NCBI GenBank assembly: GCA_963383645.1
Contig: OY726557.1
Span: forward strand, 125,528,895-125,592,894
Origin: Muscardinus avellanarius
Taxonomy: Eukaryota; Chordata; Mammalia; Rodentia; Gliridae
Length of the DNA stretch: 64,000 nucleotides
Direction: 5' to 3'
Of the stretch, positions 1 to 11,904 are shown piece by piece. How positions within the stretch are numbered: the stretch's first letter is position 1; each line of letters starts with the position of its first letter. The notes below the pieces were generated by a model, which was not told where the DNA came from, did not search any database, and saw nothing but the letters and a program-made list of their open reading frames with translations. The position numbers were made by a program, and so were the translations under genes.

Positions 1-458
1 GATGAGATGGTTCTCATTCTATAGAAATCTATTTTGTCTATGAAGTGTAGTGCAAGGTCATCGGCCGGGAATGGGTAGGGGAGGGGTTGCTGGACACTTG
101 GGGAGTGGAAAGGAAGTGTGATCGTTTTCCCCAGAGATCGGGAAATTGGATTTTCTGGGGACGTGTAGTAGGTTTTTCTGACAGCTTTGAGTGAGATTTG
201 CGGTGGGGTTTGCAGTGAGTCTAGTCAGCACATTTGTGTTATTTTCTTCAGCAGCATGCAGCTGCTCTGGTCCCCAGCCAGGGGGTAGGGACCAGGAGCT
301 TGGGTTCTGCTAGGCTGAGACATGGAAGAAGTGCTGCAGGAAGGTCGGGTTGCCGGTGGAGGAGTGGTTCAAGTGTTGGGCTCTGCACTCAGGGCTGGAT
401 ACGAGGGAGGTGGACACACACGGAGAACCACAGAGATGGATGACAAAACAAGTGGGTT
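1..458. other. Single-copy DNA, nothing recognised
   Basis: No coding signal or repeat that I recognise. The overlapping short frames in all directions are typical of noncoding DNA. Confidence 0.5.
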
Positions 459-858
459 TGGGGACTGGGGATTGAACACAGGGGCACTCCACCACTGTGC
501 TGCACCCCCAGCCCTATATTAATTTTTGTGAAATAGGGTCTGGCTAAGTTTCTGAGGCTGGCTTCGAACCTACAATCTTCCTTTCAAAGCCTCCCAAGGC
601 TGGGCGTGGTGGTGCACGTTTGTAATGCCAGCATTTGGGAGGCTGAGACAGGAGGATTGCGGTTTGTGGCCAGCCTCAGCTACTTAGTGAGGCCCTTTAC
701 AACTCAGCGAGACCCGGTTTCAAAATAAAGAATAAAAAATATAGCTCAGAGGTAGAATGCCCCTGGGTTCTATTCCCCGTACAAAAAAAAAAAAAAAAAA
801 AAAAAAAGCCTCCCAAGTATTGGGACTAGAGGAGTAGGCCGCTGTGCTTAACAAGTGA
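459..858 (-). repeat. B1-dID/MEN-type SINE (antisense), split by another SINE
   Basis: The ID half is at 459-515 (GGGGATTGAACACAGGGGCA to CCCCCAGCCC). The B1 half follows to 598 and finishes at 818-858 after the nested insertion. Confidence 0.75.
599..804 (+). repeat. B1-dID/MEN-type SINE nested in an antisense copy
   Basis: From GCTGGGCGTGGTGGTGCACG to a 26-nt A tail. The start of the ID half is lost, so the linker runs straight into ATAGCTCAGAGG. The TSD AAAGCCTCCCAAG is at 586-598 and 805-817. Confidence 0.85.
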
Positions 859-2689
859 TGTTTAAATGAAATGTGGTGGAGAACTGCTGCAGTGGGAAAA
901 GCAAAGGAAGCCAAATATAGGGCAGACAGCAATGGTCAGATGGGGGATGTTGGAAATCTGTTTTGGGGGTGATTCAGGTACTGGAGTGACAGGGTCAAGA
1001 CCACTGATTGCAGCAAAAGCTCATTGGAACCGGCTCAGTCAGCAAACTAAGAGGTCAGAGTGTTGGAAGCGTGATCTTTGTGGAAGGTTAAGTCTAACAA
1101 TGACAGTGGAATACGGCAGAGTAGGCTCCATGGTCAATCTCCAAGGTCATGCATACGTGGGGGAAGGACCAGGAGGCTGGTGGCATTTATACATATAGGC
1201 GGGGCATGAGGTCTGGTGAGAAGTGCTATGTATGCTGGGTCCTGAAAGAAGAGAGAGTTTAGAAACTTCAGTGGGCTTTGGGGAAGATACAGCTCCACCT
1301 TCTGGGTCTGATGTCTATGGGACATAGAAGACCAAGATGCCTCCACTGGAAAGGGCTGCTGAGGAAGGAGGGGAGTTGGGGAAGCTGGGTGTCACTTAAA
1401 GGAAGAAAGTGAGGGAGACTCTTGGAGAGGACCAAGGTACCCATGGGGCTGAGTGTGTATACTGTGGTGCACGATCTGGGGAGTTCAGACTCTCAAGCCA
1501 ACTCAGGAGAGTGGGAAGTGGACGCAGGATGGACTCTCGGCCTGCAAGGCACAGCAGGCAGTGACTGAGGATGCTGGGATGGGATGGCTGGTCTTGGCTC
1601 TTGGTGGATACATTGGCCTTCAGTTGGAGACCCTGGGAAAGTGTCACTTGCTGGGCTTAGTGCACCAGTGCATCATAGTGACTGAAGAAGCGGGCAGCCC
1701 ACCTCGGGAGGTGTGTTAGCTGCTTGCATAGGTAATGGAAGGCTAGAATCACAATGGAAAGAGATCAGAGGAAGAAGGGACTTTAGATATCCTCAGTCAA
1801 CTCTTTTACTTTTCAGATGAAGAAAGTGAGATGGAGAGGTCAAATAATCCATCCAAGATTGTTAAGCTAGTGTGTTTTATCAGACAGAGGTATGTGTTCA
1901 GGCTGTGTGTCCTGCTTGTCTGTGGCTGGCAGAAGGAACAGTCTTGGGAGGCTGGCTCTCCTACCTGGCTGGGCCAGGAGAACACGCTGTCTTGCAGAGC
2001 CTGTTTGCTTCTCATGGTCACCATGATTGCTCCCAACAGGGACATGGATATGGCTTGAAGGGACCCTCACAATCCATGTCACTCCCGTGACACTTGGTCA
2101 AGTGCCCTCGCTTGGGTGGCTTCGGGACCTCCACCTGCAGTTGTGGGCTGCCTGTGCAGTGCCCAGGGTGAGGCTGGTCCCAAGCCTCTAGGCACTGGGC
2201 CATGTTCTCTCCTGCAGTGGCTTCTTGTCCCACCCAACGAATGAATCCCTCACTGAGTATCCTGTGCTCAGCACCACTTCTATGAAGGGTAAAACCTAGT
2301 GGAGGACACCAGCCTTGTCCCCAGGGCTCAGTGATAAAATCAGGAGGCCTGAGAGGTCTTTGCACTCAGCTGCTTCACATTTCTGAGGCCACGGGAGCAA
2401 GAGAACAGAGCTCCTGGGTCTGCCAACTGGTGGTCAAGGCTGCATCACTGGCGTGTGCTAACTTATTCGATGACCTGCGGTGTCTACCCTCAGGGTTCCC
2501 TGCACGTGAGGGGCTGTCTAGTGCTTCTTGCCCACCTCCTTCCCGCAGGACACCTTGGAGGGGCGGAGCCAGCCCACTTGGTGGCCAGGGGCAGGCGCCC
2601 AGTGCCCCTCTGTCTGTTCAGGATGGGGTGCCAGTGAACCTGGCCCTGATGAGCTGGCTCCTGCCATTCGGGCCCTCTTTCCCTCCAGC
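859..2689. other. Mostly single-copy DNA, no gene seen
   Basis: Apart from a MIR fragment (1775-1890), no supported feature. Short frames lack splice context. Confidence 0.5.
1775..1890 (-). repeat. MIR fragment (antisense)
   Basis: CTTTTCAGATGAAGAAAGTG followed by a diverged MIR tail. Confidence 0.5.
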
Positions 2690-3150
2690 CTGTGCAAGTG
2701 TTAAATACAGCATCAAATTAAGCAAAATTAAATACATTTCCATGCAGCATTTTTCTCTTGACGGAATCAAACAATGCGGTTGCCATAGCAACAGCCTCTT
2801 CTGAAAAGGTCACCTGCAAGAAACTGTGTTTTAGGTACAACTCAAGGAGATTATGGGGGATTAACTCATTTTATACATATATATTAAATACATATATTTT
2901 TTCTTTAAAGGGACTGTTATGAAAGAATAATATCCAACTGAGCTGGAAGATGCCCACAGAAAAAAAAAATTTAAGTCCCTGATAAAGGATTTTTTTTTTC
3001 TTTCTTTCCCTTTTTTTTTTAACCAGCATGCAGTGGGGTGATATCTGAAATGGCGACTTTGTGTTTTTACTTGGCTTTAATTAAACCTCAGTCGGGGCTG
3101 AGAAATGTGGTGAAGCGAGATAATTGCACTATTCCCAGTACAGTTTTTAA
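2690..3150. promoter_or_regulatory. Conserved-looking noncoding island with RFX X-box
   Basis: This is repeat-free, AT-rich, balanced sequence of the kind seen in conserved noncoding elements. It contains GTTGCCATAGCAAC at 2779-2792, close to the symmetric RFX-factor X-box (GTTRCC, short spacer, GGYAAC-like), then AAGGTCA and CACCTG within 25 bp. Conservation is inferred from texture only; no alignment was possible. Confidence 0.3.
2779..2792. promoter_or_regulatory. RFX X-box-like motif
   Basis: GTTGCCATAGCAAC differs from its own reverse complement (GTTGCTATGGCAAC) only at the two positions flanking the central AT step. Both half sites, GTTGCC and AGCAAC, agree with the RFX consensus. RFX2/RFX3 sites of this form drive ciliary genes, but no gene start is visible nearby. 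Confidence 0.45.
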
Positions 3151-4094
3151 ACTCCGGCTTTGATATGCACCTCGTGACGGCCTGAACCTGCACCCAGACT
3201 CCTGGGGCTGCTTGAAGCTTAGTTATAACCACCCCTCTTAACCTGTGGGCATCTGGGAGTGGCCATGGGGATGGCGAGTGGAAACGTGGGCTGGGGGGGC
3301 GGTGTCCAGGCCTGCTGCACAGTGACAAGGAGAGGCCAGGTCTCCCCTGAAAAGTTCATCCCTGGCATTTGGGAGTTGTCCGGCAGACTTTTAAAAAGGA
3401 TGGGCATGAGCCAATCTAACTCAGAAACAGTGGGATGGGTCTTCTTCAGCTTTCCCATAATTTGGAAAGAATGTGGACTACCTTAAGGAACTCTTACAAG
3501 ATACGAGTCAAAATCAGCTGCCTGGGGCAGGGCCCTTAGTGAGTGGCACAGGCGAAGGGGGTCACTCATAATTCTATTCACTATTCTCTGTGAAGGGTCT
3601 GTGTGGGGTCCCCCCAAGAAAAGGTTCCAGGTTTCACACACTCACAGACCCACACAGCACTACTAGCCTGCTCACAGTGGCCGGTGTGGCAGAGTTCTGG
3701 CTGTCCTGATGCCAGGGTGATGGCCATCTGTGGCTGAGTTGTACAAGGAATCTGCCCGGTCCCTTTCTGTGCACCCACGTGGTCCTGCTTGCTTTCCAGG
3801 AGGGAAGGGGGCGGCTCTCTGCTGCCAGCCCAAGTCTGAGTGTGTCTAAGCAGAAATGGCACACCAGACTATGCTGTGTTCCTGGCACAAGCTAAACAGC
3901 TTCTCTGGAACCTAAGGTCGATCACATTCCAGGGACAGTCCAGAACTTGCTGGCCAGGCTCCGACGAGGTTCTTCCCAACTCTAGCAGTGGCAGAGCAGG
4001 CCCACGTTGCAAGATAGTTTCTGATATTTGCCCTTAACACAATTCTGTGGCTGACCTGCCACACACAGAATTTCTTTTCCTTTCTGTTTTCTGA
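3151..4094. other. Single-copy DNA, nothing recognised
   Basis: No repeat or coding signal seen. Confidence 0.45.
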
Positions 4095-4392
4095 TTCTCT
4101 TCTCTTCTCTTCTCTTCTCTTCTCTTCTCTTCTCTTCTCTTCTCTTCTCTTCCCTCCCTCCCTTCTCTCCTTTTCCCTTGCCCTTTCCCTCTCCCCGTCT
4201 CTGTACTGAGGATGGAAGCCAAGGGCATTTTACCCCTCAGCTATACTCTCTAGTTTCCCCTCTTCTGAAATAGGGTCTCACTAGGTTGCTAAGGGTGTAT
4301 CACTAAATTGTTGAGGCTGACCTTGAACCTTCCACCCTCCTGTCTGCCTCAGCCTCCAGTACTGGAATTATAGGTGTGAGCCATGCCTGGCC
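4095..4392 (-). repeat. B1-dID/MEN-type SINE with (AGAGA)n tail
   Basis: Antisense dimer. The ID half begins near 4198 and the B1 half ends near 4392 at GAGCCATGCCTGGCC. The tail position (4095-4179) is an 85-nt pure pyrimidine run, mostly (TTCTC)n. Confidence 0.75.
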
Positions 4393-4431
4393 CCCTCTCT
4401 TCACTGGCTCCCACTGACCTTTCACTGTGTA

Positions 4432-4650
4432 GTGAAGAGGGAGAGCTTACCAGACAGGCAGACCTGGGTTTGAGTTCTGGCCGGCCACTCACCAGTTGAC
4501 TGCCTCTCTTTCCTTATCTATCAAGTGGGGGTAATGAGAGGTACTGTCTTAAATCATAGGTCCTTAAAGGGTTGTCATGAAGATTAAATGAAATGGCCCG
4601 AGAGGAAGCGGCTAGATAACACAAGTGTTAGATGGATGTTTGTTGACTAT
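4432..4650 (+). repeat. MIR
   Basis: AGACCTGGGTTTGAGTTCTG, CTATCAAGTGGGGGTAATGA and TTGTCATGAAGATTAAATGA. Confidence 0.75.
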
Positions 4651-5149
4651 TTCAGGAGCATGACTTTAGTACAAAACAAACCCTGTGTTTCCTTTCCTGT
4701 GAAATCTAGCCTGCTAGCCCAGGGACCACTGCAGAGATTAAAGAAGAAACAGCAATTTCTATCTCTAATCCTCTAATACAATCACCGGAGGTTTTCTTGA
4801 ACTCTTAAGAAAAGCCCATCTACAGTTATCCAGGGACGATTTTTATTTTTAGTATAACTCACGTGTACCCTTAAAACAAGATCTGTGAGTGCCTGCCCAG
4901 GCTAGAAAGACCTAGAGAAGACCAAGTGGAGGGGCCATGGCTTTTAGTTATCCAAATCCAGTTCATCATCATTGCATATAGGAAAAGGTGAAGCTGCTGT
5001 CACCACAGAGTCTGGTATTCTGGTTGCTTGGTGGGGGCTTCTGATATTCTGTATCTGTCCTGGGTCCCACTGTTGAGCTTGTCAAATGAAATCTCCCAAG
5101 AAGATACCTCACAAAGGAAACACTCGCTGCCAGCTCCAAGTTAGAAGTG

Positions 5150-5290
5150 TTAGTGCAAGGTCTTTGGAGTCACACAAAATGGAGCTTGAAACCTGCCCCT
5201 GCCAACTGTGAGCTGATGTGCCTGTAGGCTATCACTTCCTACTCAGAATTTCAGTTCCTGACCTGTGACTCTCAGAGTGTTACTGCCAGG
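5150..5290 (+). repeat. MIR fragment
   Basis: TCTTTGGAGTCACACAAAAT ... AACTGTGAGCTGATGTGCC follows the MIR core. Confidence 0.5.
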
Positions 5291-5369
5291 TTAGAGGCAT
5301 GCATCCTTGGGAGATGCTTGCCACCATGACTGATACACAGAGCCGTCTCCATCTGTGGCACCATGATTC

Positions 5370-5545
5370 TTTCTATTCCAGTGTGTGGCAGGCATCTGAA
5401 TCACCTGGCAGGCTTGGTAAAGCACACATTGCTGGGCCCCACCTCTGGAGTTTGATTCAGTAGGTCTGAGAATCTGAAATCTGAGTGAGTTCCCAGGTGA
5501 TGCTGTTGGTCCAGGAACCACATTTTGAACAGCACCCGTCTCTAC
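5370..5545 (+). mobile_element. hAT-Charlie MITE (MER5-like)
   Basis: CATCTGAATCACCTGGCAGG, TTGCTGGGCCCCACC, TTGATTCAGTAGGTCTGAGA and GTTCCCAGGTGATGCTG match the MER5 class. Confidence 0.75.
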
Positions 5546-5654
5546 AGTCCAGTGAGGAAAATGTTTAGCCATGATCCACCTTCAAGCCTTAGAGGCATCC
5601 AACTCATAGGCTCTGGTGTGGACTGAATTCAGACTGGGGCTGCCTAGGAGAAGT

Positions 5655-5830
5655 TTCTGCAGCAGTGGAAATGTTCTCTGTCTGTACCGGCCATTTTAGT
5701 ACTTGCTAGACACATGCAGTGACTAAACATTTGAACTGAGGCCAGACAACCAGGGAGCTGCATTTCACATTTAAATTTAAATAGCCACATGTGACTAATG
5801 GCTGCCATATTGGACAATGCTGACGAGAGT
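5655..5830 (+). mobile_element. hAT MITE (CTGTCCAATA-type)
   Basis: GCAGTGGAAATGTTCTCTGT, then TTTAAATTTAAATAGCCACA and CCATATTGGACAATGCTGAC match a common mammalian hAT MITE. Confidence 0.65.
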
Positions 5831-6514
5831 CTTAGAGACACAGCTTGGTGAAGGTGTATGTACTACCCAGGGAAATGAATGGTTAAGTGGATGCCACCCC
5901 ACTGACTGAGTCGGGGGTGGAGACACACACTGCAGCCACCTACTCCTTAGGTGTGCTTTCTCTATCTAAGGACCTTTTCTGGAGACCTTAGGTGCCAACT
6001 CATGAAGCTTCATCCTTCCCTCATATATCTGAATATGCAGATATGCTGCTCTCTGAATTAGGCAGGAACAGTTAAAATATAGGAAGCAGGGTCTGAATGG
6101 ACCTCTCAGGTACAATGGCATCTCTTCTCAACAGAGATGTGTCAGGGCCACGGCCTGTATGCTTCAGGGGATAGAATAAAGACATTTTCTGTAAGAAAGT
6201 AGGAATCAGAAGGAAGTAGGGATCAGAAAGCAATAACACCTGCTCAGGGTTGGAAGGTGGGAACCAGGAGGGGCAAGTAAAAGAAACTCTTGTGACCCAA
6301 GGCAAGACAGCTAGTAGCAGTTTGAGAGGAACCAAGTCCTCCAGTGGCGGGGGCGGGAGAAGAGGATGGTATCTGTGGGCAGGATGGAGAGGTACTTGTC
6401 AATTCGGGATGTTTCCGTAAATAGGAAGCCAGTGAAATGCTCTTACTCAAGAGTGACCCTGAGTGTTTGCCTTAAAAGCTCTTGTGCTGTGTCCACTCTG
6501 CTTGGGAAAGTGAC

Positions 6515-6770
6515 ACAACAGGGTAGTCACATCACTGGTTCTGAAAGTCACAAAAATGTGGCTCAAAACTATCTCTGCCGCTTGGTAGGACCTTGGGCAA
6601 ATCCTGCAACCTCTCTAACTGTGGTCTTTCCCCCTGTAAAAGGACTTAACAATGATGCACATTTATAGGGTTATTTTGAAAATTAAATGAGATAAAGATC
6701 TTAAGTGTTTTACACAATGCCTGGCACATGGCAATTGAGACAGCAGCTACTGCTATGTTAACTACAACAC
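6515..6770 (+). repeat. MIR, nearly full length
   Basis: GACCTTGGGCAAATCCTGCA, GAAAATTAAATGAGATAAAG and CACAATGCCTGGCACATGGC. Confidence 0.8.
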
Positions 6771-7029
6771 TGATAGGCTCTGTGGCAAGTCCCCTGGGTT
6801 GTCTCTTGTGGCAATATGACAGCTCAGACTCTGGAAGCCCTTCCCTGAGTGTGTCTTATCCTGAATTCTTTGGCTGAGTAGAGGTGACCTCTCCGCCCGC
6901 AGCCCCTCAGGGGTGTGCCTTTACTCCACAACAGCAACCGTGACGGACTGTGGTGCCTGATAGCGCCAAGACACAAGAAATAGCATCACCAGAAAACCAA
7001 CTTAAGCCTGGCCTGATTTAGTACAGAGA

Positions 7030-7260
7030 AAATGACAGCTGCTGTGCTCGGCTGGCTTCCACCCAGCAGAAGGCTATTTTTTGCAAATAAAATGGTAAGT
7101 TGCTAATCAGAAAGATAAATTAAGAAGCATTAAGATAATGATAGTCTAATCACCGTCCACACAGAGAATTGCTAGAGTGAATATCCAGGCTACAGAGTGC
7201 ATGCGCGTATTCAGTGATTATTTGTATCATGAAGGGAATGATGGATTCCAGGCCTGGAAT
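7030..7260. promoter_or_regulatory. Conserved-looking noncoding island
   Basis: Repeat-free; contains TTGCAAAT, GCTAATCAG, ATTAAGATAATGATAG and GCATGCGCG (NRF1 half-site-like). Texture-based call only. Confidence 0.17.
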
Positions 7261-7764
7261 CAATCTAGCTAAAGAAACCCACAAGACCAGCCTCTACCAG
7301 GGACTTCTGGAGGTCACTGGCTCCTGCCAGCCTCTACTCCCAGCTCTGAGCAGCCTCTCCAATCCATTATTTATCTTTTAATCTCTGGCTGCTTCACTAC
7401 TGAGCCCCCCCACCCCCAGCTTCTATGAAGGCACCTCTTAGGATGGCTGTTTAGGTACCCAATTCGATTCTGCTTGGGGACTGACTGGGTTGAGGTGGGG
7501 GTATCCTCTTATTTGAAAACAATAGATGGAGCCCCATCTGGGAGTCAGTGGCCATAGAGCATAGAATGACATCTGGCTTGCGCTTGCCCTTCCGTGGGCT
7601 GTTGGGCAGACATCTGTCCCATAGCACCATGGCGTGCAGCAATCAACACTGTGGAGACTGTTGTTCCTCACTCTTGAGCTGAGGACCCAGCGCCTAGGGA
7701 GGGTGCTTCTCCACTGCCTCAAAGACAGCCCCAGAGGGAAGTGGCTCCTCCACCTTGAAAGGGG

Positions 7765-8040
7765 CTCTAATCATTACGTTAAGTGAAATAAGCCAGACTC
7801 ACAAAGGATCATGTTTTCTATCATCTGTGGAAACTAGAGAGAATAAAGGAAAGAAAGGGAGGAGGATCCCATGAAAACGGAAGGGAGACCAATGAAGAAG
7901 AGGAGGGGAAAAGGGGAGGGAGTTGGGGAGGGGAAAGGGAGGTACTGGGGAAGGAGAATGACCATTATGGTTGTGTCTGCACAAATATGTAATCACAAAT
8001 TCCACTGTTATATACAACCATAAAAAAGGCATTATTTCAA
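7765..8040 (+). mobile_element. L1 3' end, rodent/sciurid type
   Basis: ORF2 tail-like TTAAGTGAAATAAGCCAGAC, ATCTGTGGAAACTAGAG, a G/A-rich 3' UTR, then TATATACAACCATAAAAAAG. Confidence 0.7.
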
Positions 8041-8299
8041 GGAGCCTGTCCTAAACGCTTAGTTATGCGCTTGGCTTGATCTGGCTCATTATAAAGATAC
8101 TATCAACTATCAAAAAAAAAAGAAAGAAAATGAAAAAAAGGAGGAGAAAAGGGCCCTAATGCTAAGCCAAGATGGAACGCTGAGAAGTCATACTCCAGAT
8201 TTCCAGTTCTTCTCTGACGTCTCATTGGGGATAGGAGCATTGAAGGGTGTTAGAAATTAAATTAGAGAAGTCTCAGTTCACAGAGAGCATGACAGACTA

Positions 8300-8430
8300 G
8301 GGAGTTTTGATTTGCTCTCATATTGTACTATAAATTACTTAACTTCTCTTCGGTTGCAGGTGGCCTCACGGGCATCCTCATCTGTACAATGGGGGTCATA
8401 AGTGATCCTGCCTGTGGGCTGGCTGAGGAG
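8300..8430 (+). repeat. MIR fragment
   Basis: AATTACTTAACTTCTCTTCG ... CATCTGTACAATGGGGGTCA. Confidence 0.55.
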
Positions 8431-8628
8431 CTTGCATGGAAGGCTGCATTTCACCTGCTAGGTGTGGTATCATCCCTGCCTCTGAAGTCCATAGCAGTGA
8501 CACTATGGGGCTCAGGACAAGGGTGTGCCAGAGCCAGCTGGTATCACCTGCAAGAGCTGGTTGTTCAGCTGTCAGGAATTCTGCAAGCCAATGGTTTAGC
8601 AGAGCCATTATTAAATTGAAATTGTACA

Positions 8629-8820
8629 GGCTAGGTACAATGATAAATGCCTGTAATCCCAGCACTTGAGAGGTTGAGACTGGAGGATCACAGGCTTGAG
8701 GCCAGCCTCAGCAACTTAGCAAGACCCTATTTCAAAATAAAAATAAACAAAAAGGGCTGGAAGTGTAGTTTAGAGACAGAATGCCCCTAGGTTCAATCCC
8801 CGGTGCTGCCACCTCCAAGT
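8629..8820 (+). repeat. B1-dID/MEN-type SINE with 10-bp TSD
   Basis: From GGCTAGGTACAATGATAAAT through the A-rich linker to CCCCGGTGCTGCC. TSD AAATTGTACA is at 8619-8628 and 8821-8830. Confidence 0.85.
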
Positions 8821-9117
8821 AAATTGTACAAATTTAGTATTAAGTAAAAATTAAAACAAAGGTAATAAATACTCAAAACTCATATGCTACTTTCAGCTTA
8901 CCCTTGAGGTTATGTCTATCAGATCCATAGGGGGACATAGTGTGTAATGTACTACCCTGCATTTCTTTCCAACTCTGTGTTCAGTGGCATCACACTGGCA
9001 GCTTGGAATTTGCCAGGATAAGAATTTCTTTCCATAGAACTGGTTACTAAGTATTCACCGGCACACCACTGGTCCTAGTATGTACACCATGAGTGGGGTG
9101 GGGGCACAGTGTGGGTT

Positions 9118-9333
9118 CCTTTTTTTTTTTTCGGGTCTGGGGATGGAACCCAGAGGCATTTGACCTCCAAGCTACACCCCTTGCCCAATTTTTTATTCTT
9201 TATTTTGAAACAGGGTCTCACTGAGTTGCAAAGAGCCTCACTAAGTAGCGGAGGCTGTCCGCGAACCACGATCCTCCGGTCTCCGCCTCCCAAATGCTGG
9301 GATTACAAGCATGCACCATCACGCCCGGCTCAC
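9118..9333 (-). repeat. B1-dID/MEN-type SINE
   Basis: Antisense dimer led by a T run. ID half GGGGATGGAACCCAGAGGC, linker TTTTTTATTCTTTATTTTG, B1 half ending CACCATCACGCCCGGC. Confidence 0.85.
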
Positions 9334-9579
9334 AGTGAGGGTTCTTGAGGGACCTTCAGAGAAGCCCTCACTTAGAGCTGGGTACATGGGGCATACCCAG
9401 TTCATGGTGGAGGTACTTGGGGAGGTAGGGAGGGAGAATAGCCTGGTGAAGACCAGACCTGGCACCAGGACCCTGATGCCTACAGGGAGGGTAAAAACTG
9501 AAGCTGGTGACTGACGGATATAAGGGGCTTCACAAACCTGAATTCATTAAGCACTTGCATTTTTTAAAACTGAGTTTAA

Positions 9580-9765
9580 GCCCAGTATGGTGGCACACAC
9601 TTATAATCTCAGTGATTCAGGAGTCTGAGACATGAGAATCCAAGTTCAAGGCCAGCCTGGGCAACTTAGTGAGATCTTGTTTCAAAATAAAAAAATAAAA
9701 AGGGCCTGGAGGTGTAGCTCAATGGTAAGGCACCCTGGGTTTAATCCCTAGTACCATGAAACTAA
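9580..9765 (+). repeat. B1-dID/MEN-type SINE
   Basis: Dimer from GCCCAGTATGGTGGCACAC to TAATCCCTAGTACCATG. It lies about 250 bp from an antisense copy, so the two form an inverted pair. Confidence 0.8.
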
Positions 9766-9898
9766 ACACCTGAATTTGAAAAAAAAAAAAAATCAGATCA
9801 CTTTTTAAAGGTATTAGGAAAGTATCACTGAAAAATTCTATGGTAAAGAATACAATAGAGGTTAGAAATCTTTTGAAACATAAGCGTTCCTCCAACAG

Positions 9899-10090
9899 AA
9901 CGTGGTGGCACATATCTATAATCCCAGTACTTGAGAAACTGAGACAAGAAAATCACAGGTCCAGCCTCAGCAATTTAGTAAGACCCTCAGCAACTAAGAA
10001 AGACTCTGTTTCAGAATAAAAAAATTTTACAAAAAGACTGGGTGTGCAGCTTGGGAGTAAGTGCCCCTGAGTTCAATCCTCAAGTATGGG
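9899..10090 (+). repeat. B1-dID/MEN-type SINE, diverged
   Basis: Dimer with B1 half TGGTGGCACATATCTATAAT and ID half GACTGGGTGTGCAGCTTGGG. It ends in CAATCCTCAAGTATGG and a G run. Confidence 0.75.
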
Positions 10091-10094
10091 GGGG

Positions 10095-11900
10095 GGTTCT
10101 CCTTCTCCTTCTAAAGTGGAATTTGGAGTGAAAATGGATTTTTACCCACTTTTTTGAAGGTGAGTTTCACCAGTAACATACGAGACGGAGTCTGATGGTC
10201 TGATGTCCTGGTGGGCGCCATGCCACCTCTGCCCACCCTCCCCAGCCAGATGTAGCCCCCTTGCTGGCCACTGAGACTGTGGAGAGAAGGGTAGTAGGCG
10301 CCCTCCTTGCCTGCTTGGGCCCCGTGGGGGTCTTCTGCTGCGTACCCCGGGTTGGTGAAGCAATCAATGGCCAGTGCTTCCTATCTGCATCTGTTCCCCT
10401 TCCTCCCTTACCAGAAGTTCCTCAAGAATCTGGCCTTGGGTTCCGGCCCTGGGGACATCTGCAGCCCTGGACCTTGGCCCCTTCCTGTTCCAGGGGCTGG
10501 CCTTGTGGTTTGGCCGGAGTCTCCCAGGAACAACTTGGCCAGAACGTGCGGGGAAGGACAGCACATGCTGTAAGTGTCCAGAAGGACCGTGGTCCTGGGT
10601 CTTCCTGTCCGGTCTCTGGAGGGAGGGTGTGCCCGCGGCTTTCATCCCAGAGAGCTGCCTCGCTTGCGCAAGCGCTCTGGCATCCAGGCGGGCGCCTGAG
10701 AACTTGCCAGCCAAGTCTTCTTGTTGTTGACCTTTCTTTCCCTCAGGTTTTCGGTCTTGATAATCTTGCCACTTTATTCCTCGGGGCACATATTTTATAC
10801 TCTCCATTTTGTAGATGAGAAAACAAAGGCACACGGAGGCTCCTTAGCACCGCTCCAGGTCACATGGCCGGTCAGCGCTGACTCTGGGACTCAGCCCCAG
10901 GCCCAGCTGCAACCAGTCTCCCTTCAGAGTGTGGTGGATGGAGGGGAATCCACAAGTTTCGGGGTGGTGGGTCACTGGGGTGTGATGACAACCTAGGAAG
11001 TTCCTGTGCAGGGCATCCCCAGCCCCACGGCTTGACTTACACTTAAGACTTAGACTGGTGGAAAGACGAAGGTACCAAAGCCCTGTTCCTGCAGAGCCGG
11101 GAAAGGACCTGTAGCAGTCGCTTGCTCTGGGTCCTTTAGAAGCAAGCCTCATTCTTCCGCCCCATGTCTGTAAGGAAGAAGGGGAGCCCAGGGCCTGCCA
11201 GTTTTCCCTTCCCTTTGTGTTCAGGCTGGCCATTCCCTTCTGTTGCCTTCAAAGCCGGGGCAACCCCAGGCAGACCCTGGAACAACATGTGGCTTTGGGC
11301 TCCTTCCAGCTGGCTGAGTGGCCAGGGGAGGAGAGGAGCTGGAAATTCCTGAAGACTCAGTCTTCCCGGGAACAAATGAATCTTCCTCCCAGGTCTCCTT
11401 GGCAGCTGCTGAGCCGCAAAATTTATTAGAGTCCTTCACGCTCTGTGACAGACCGCTAATGAAAGGGAGGCCAGGGCTCTGCGTCCCTCCTTTGGTTTCT
11501 TATTTGCTTGGGGATTCTGTCCCCAAGAGGGGAGGGGTGACTGGAAGCCAGGAGGGCCCCACAGAGCCCTGCAGCCTGTCAGCAGGGCTTGGCTTGAAAG
11601 GGCCGGCAGGCCGAGGGCCACCCAGGGGGGCTGTTGCCAGCTCCAAGTACCTGCCGGGGATGCTAAACATGCTCTGGGATTAATGGGAACCAGATGGGCA
11701 GGGCGGACCCTCCACCTGGCCTCCTTCACAGAACTGCTTGGAGTTCTGGCACGGTACAGAAGCTTTGCCTAGGAGTTCTCTGAGCCTGTGTGTTGCTCCA
11801 GGCCACATACCCAGGAACAGAAGCCAGAAGTCCTGGCCCTTTCTCTCTCAATGAAGAGACAAGGAAGTTGGGCAGGACTTTAGAGGTCATCCAGCACAAG
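10095..11900. other. GC-richer single-copy stretch without SINEs
   Basis: Overlapping long frames on both strands (for example 10261-10818 plus and 10364-10834 minus) come from few A/T stop codons. Neither strand shows a protein that I recognise. A MIR lies at 10795-10925. A strong acceptor-like TTTCTTTCCCTCAG ends at 10746, but no exon follows convincingly. Confidence 0.45.
10795..10925 (-). repeat. MIR fragment (antisense)
   Basis: CCATTTTGTAGATGAGAAAA, then GGTCACATGGCCGGTCAG. Confidence 0.65.
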
Positions 11901-11904
11901 GGTC

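Noticed and set aside
8430..8628. Unclassified repeat-like segment before the SINE
   Set aside because: It looks like an old transposon remnant, but I could not match it to a family with confidence.
10261..10834. Overlapping 185- and 156-codon frames on opposite strands
   Set aside because: GC-rich chance frames overlapping a MIR, with no recognisable protein or splice structure.
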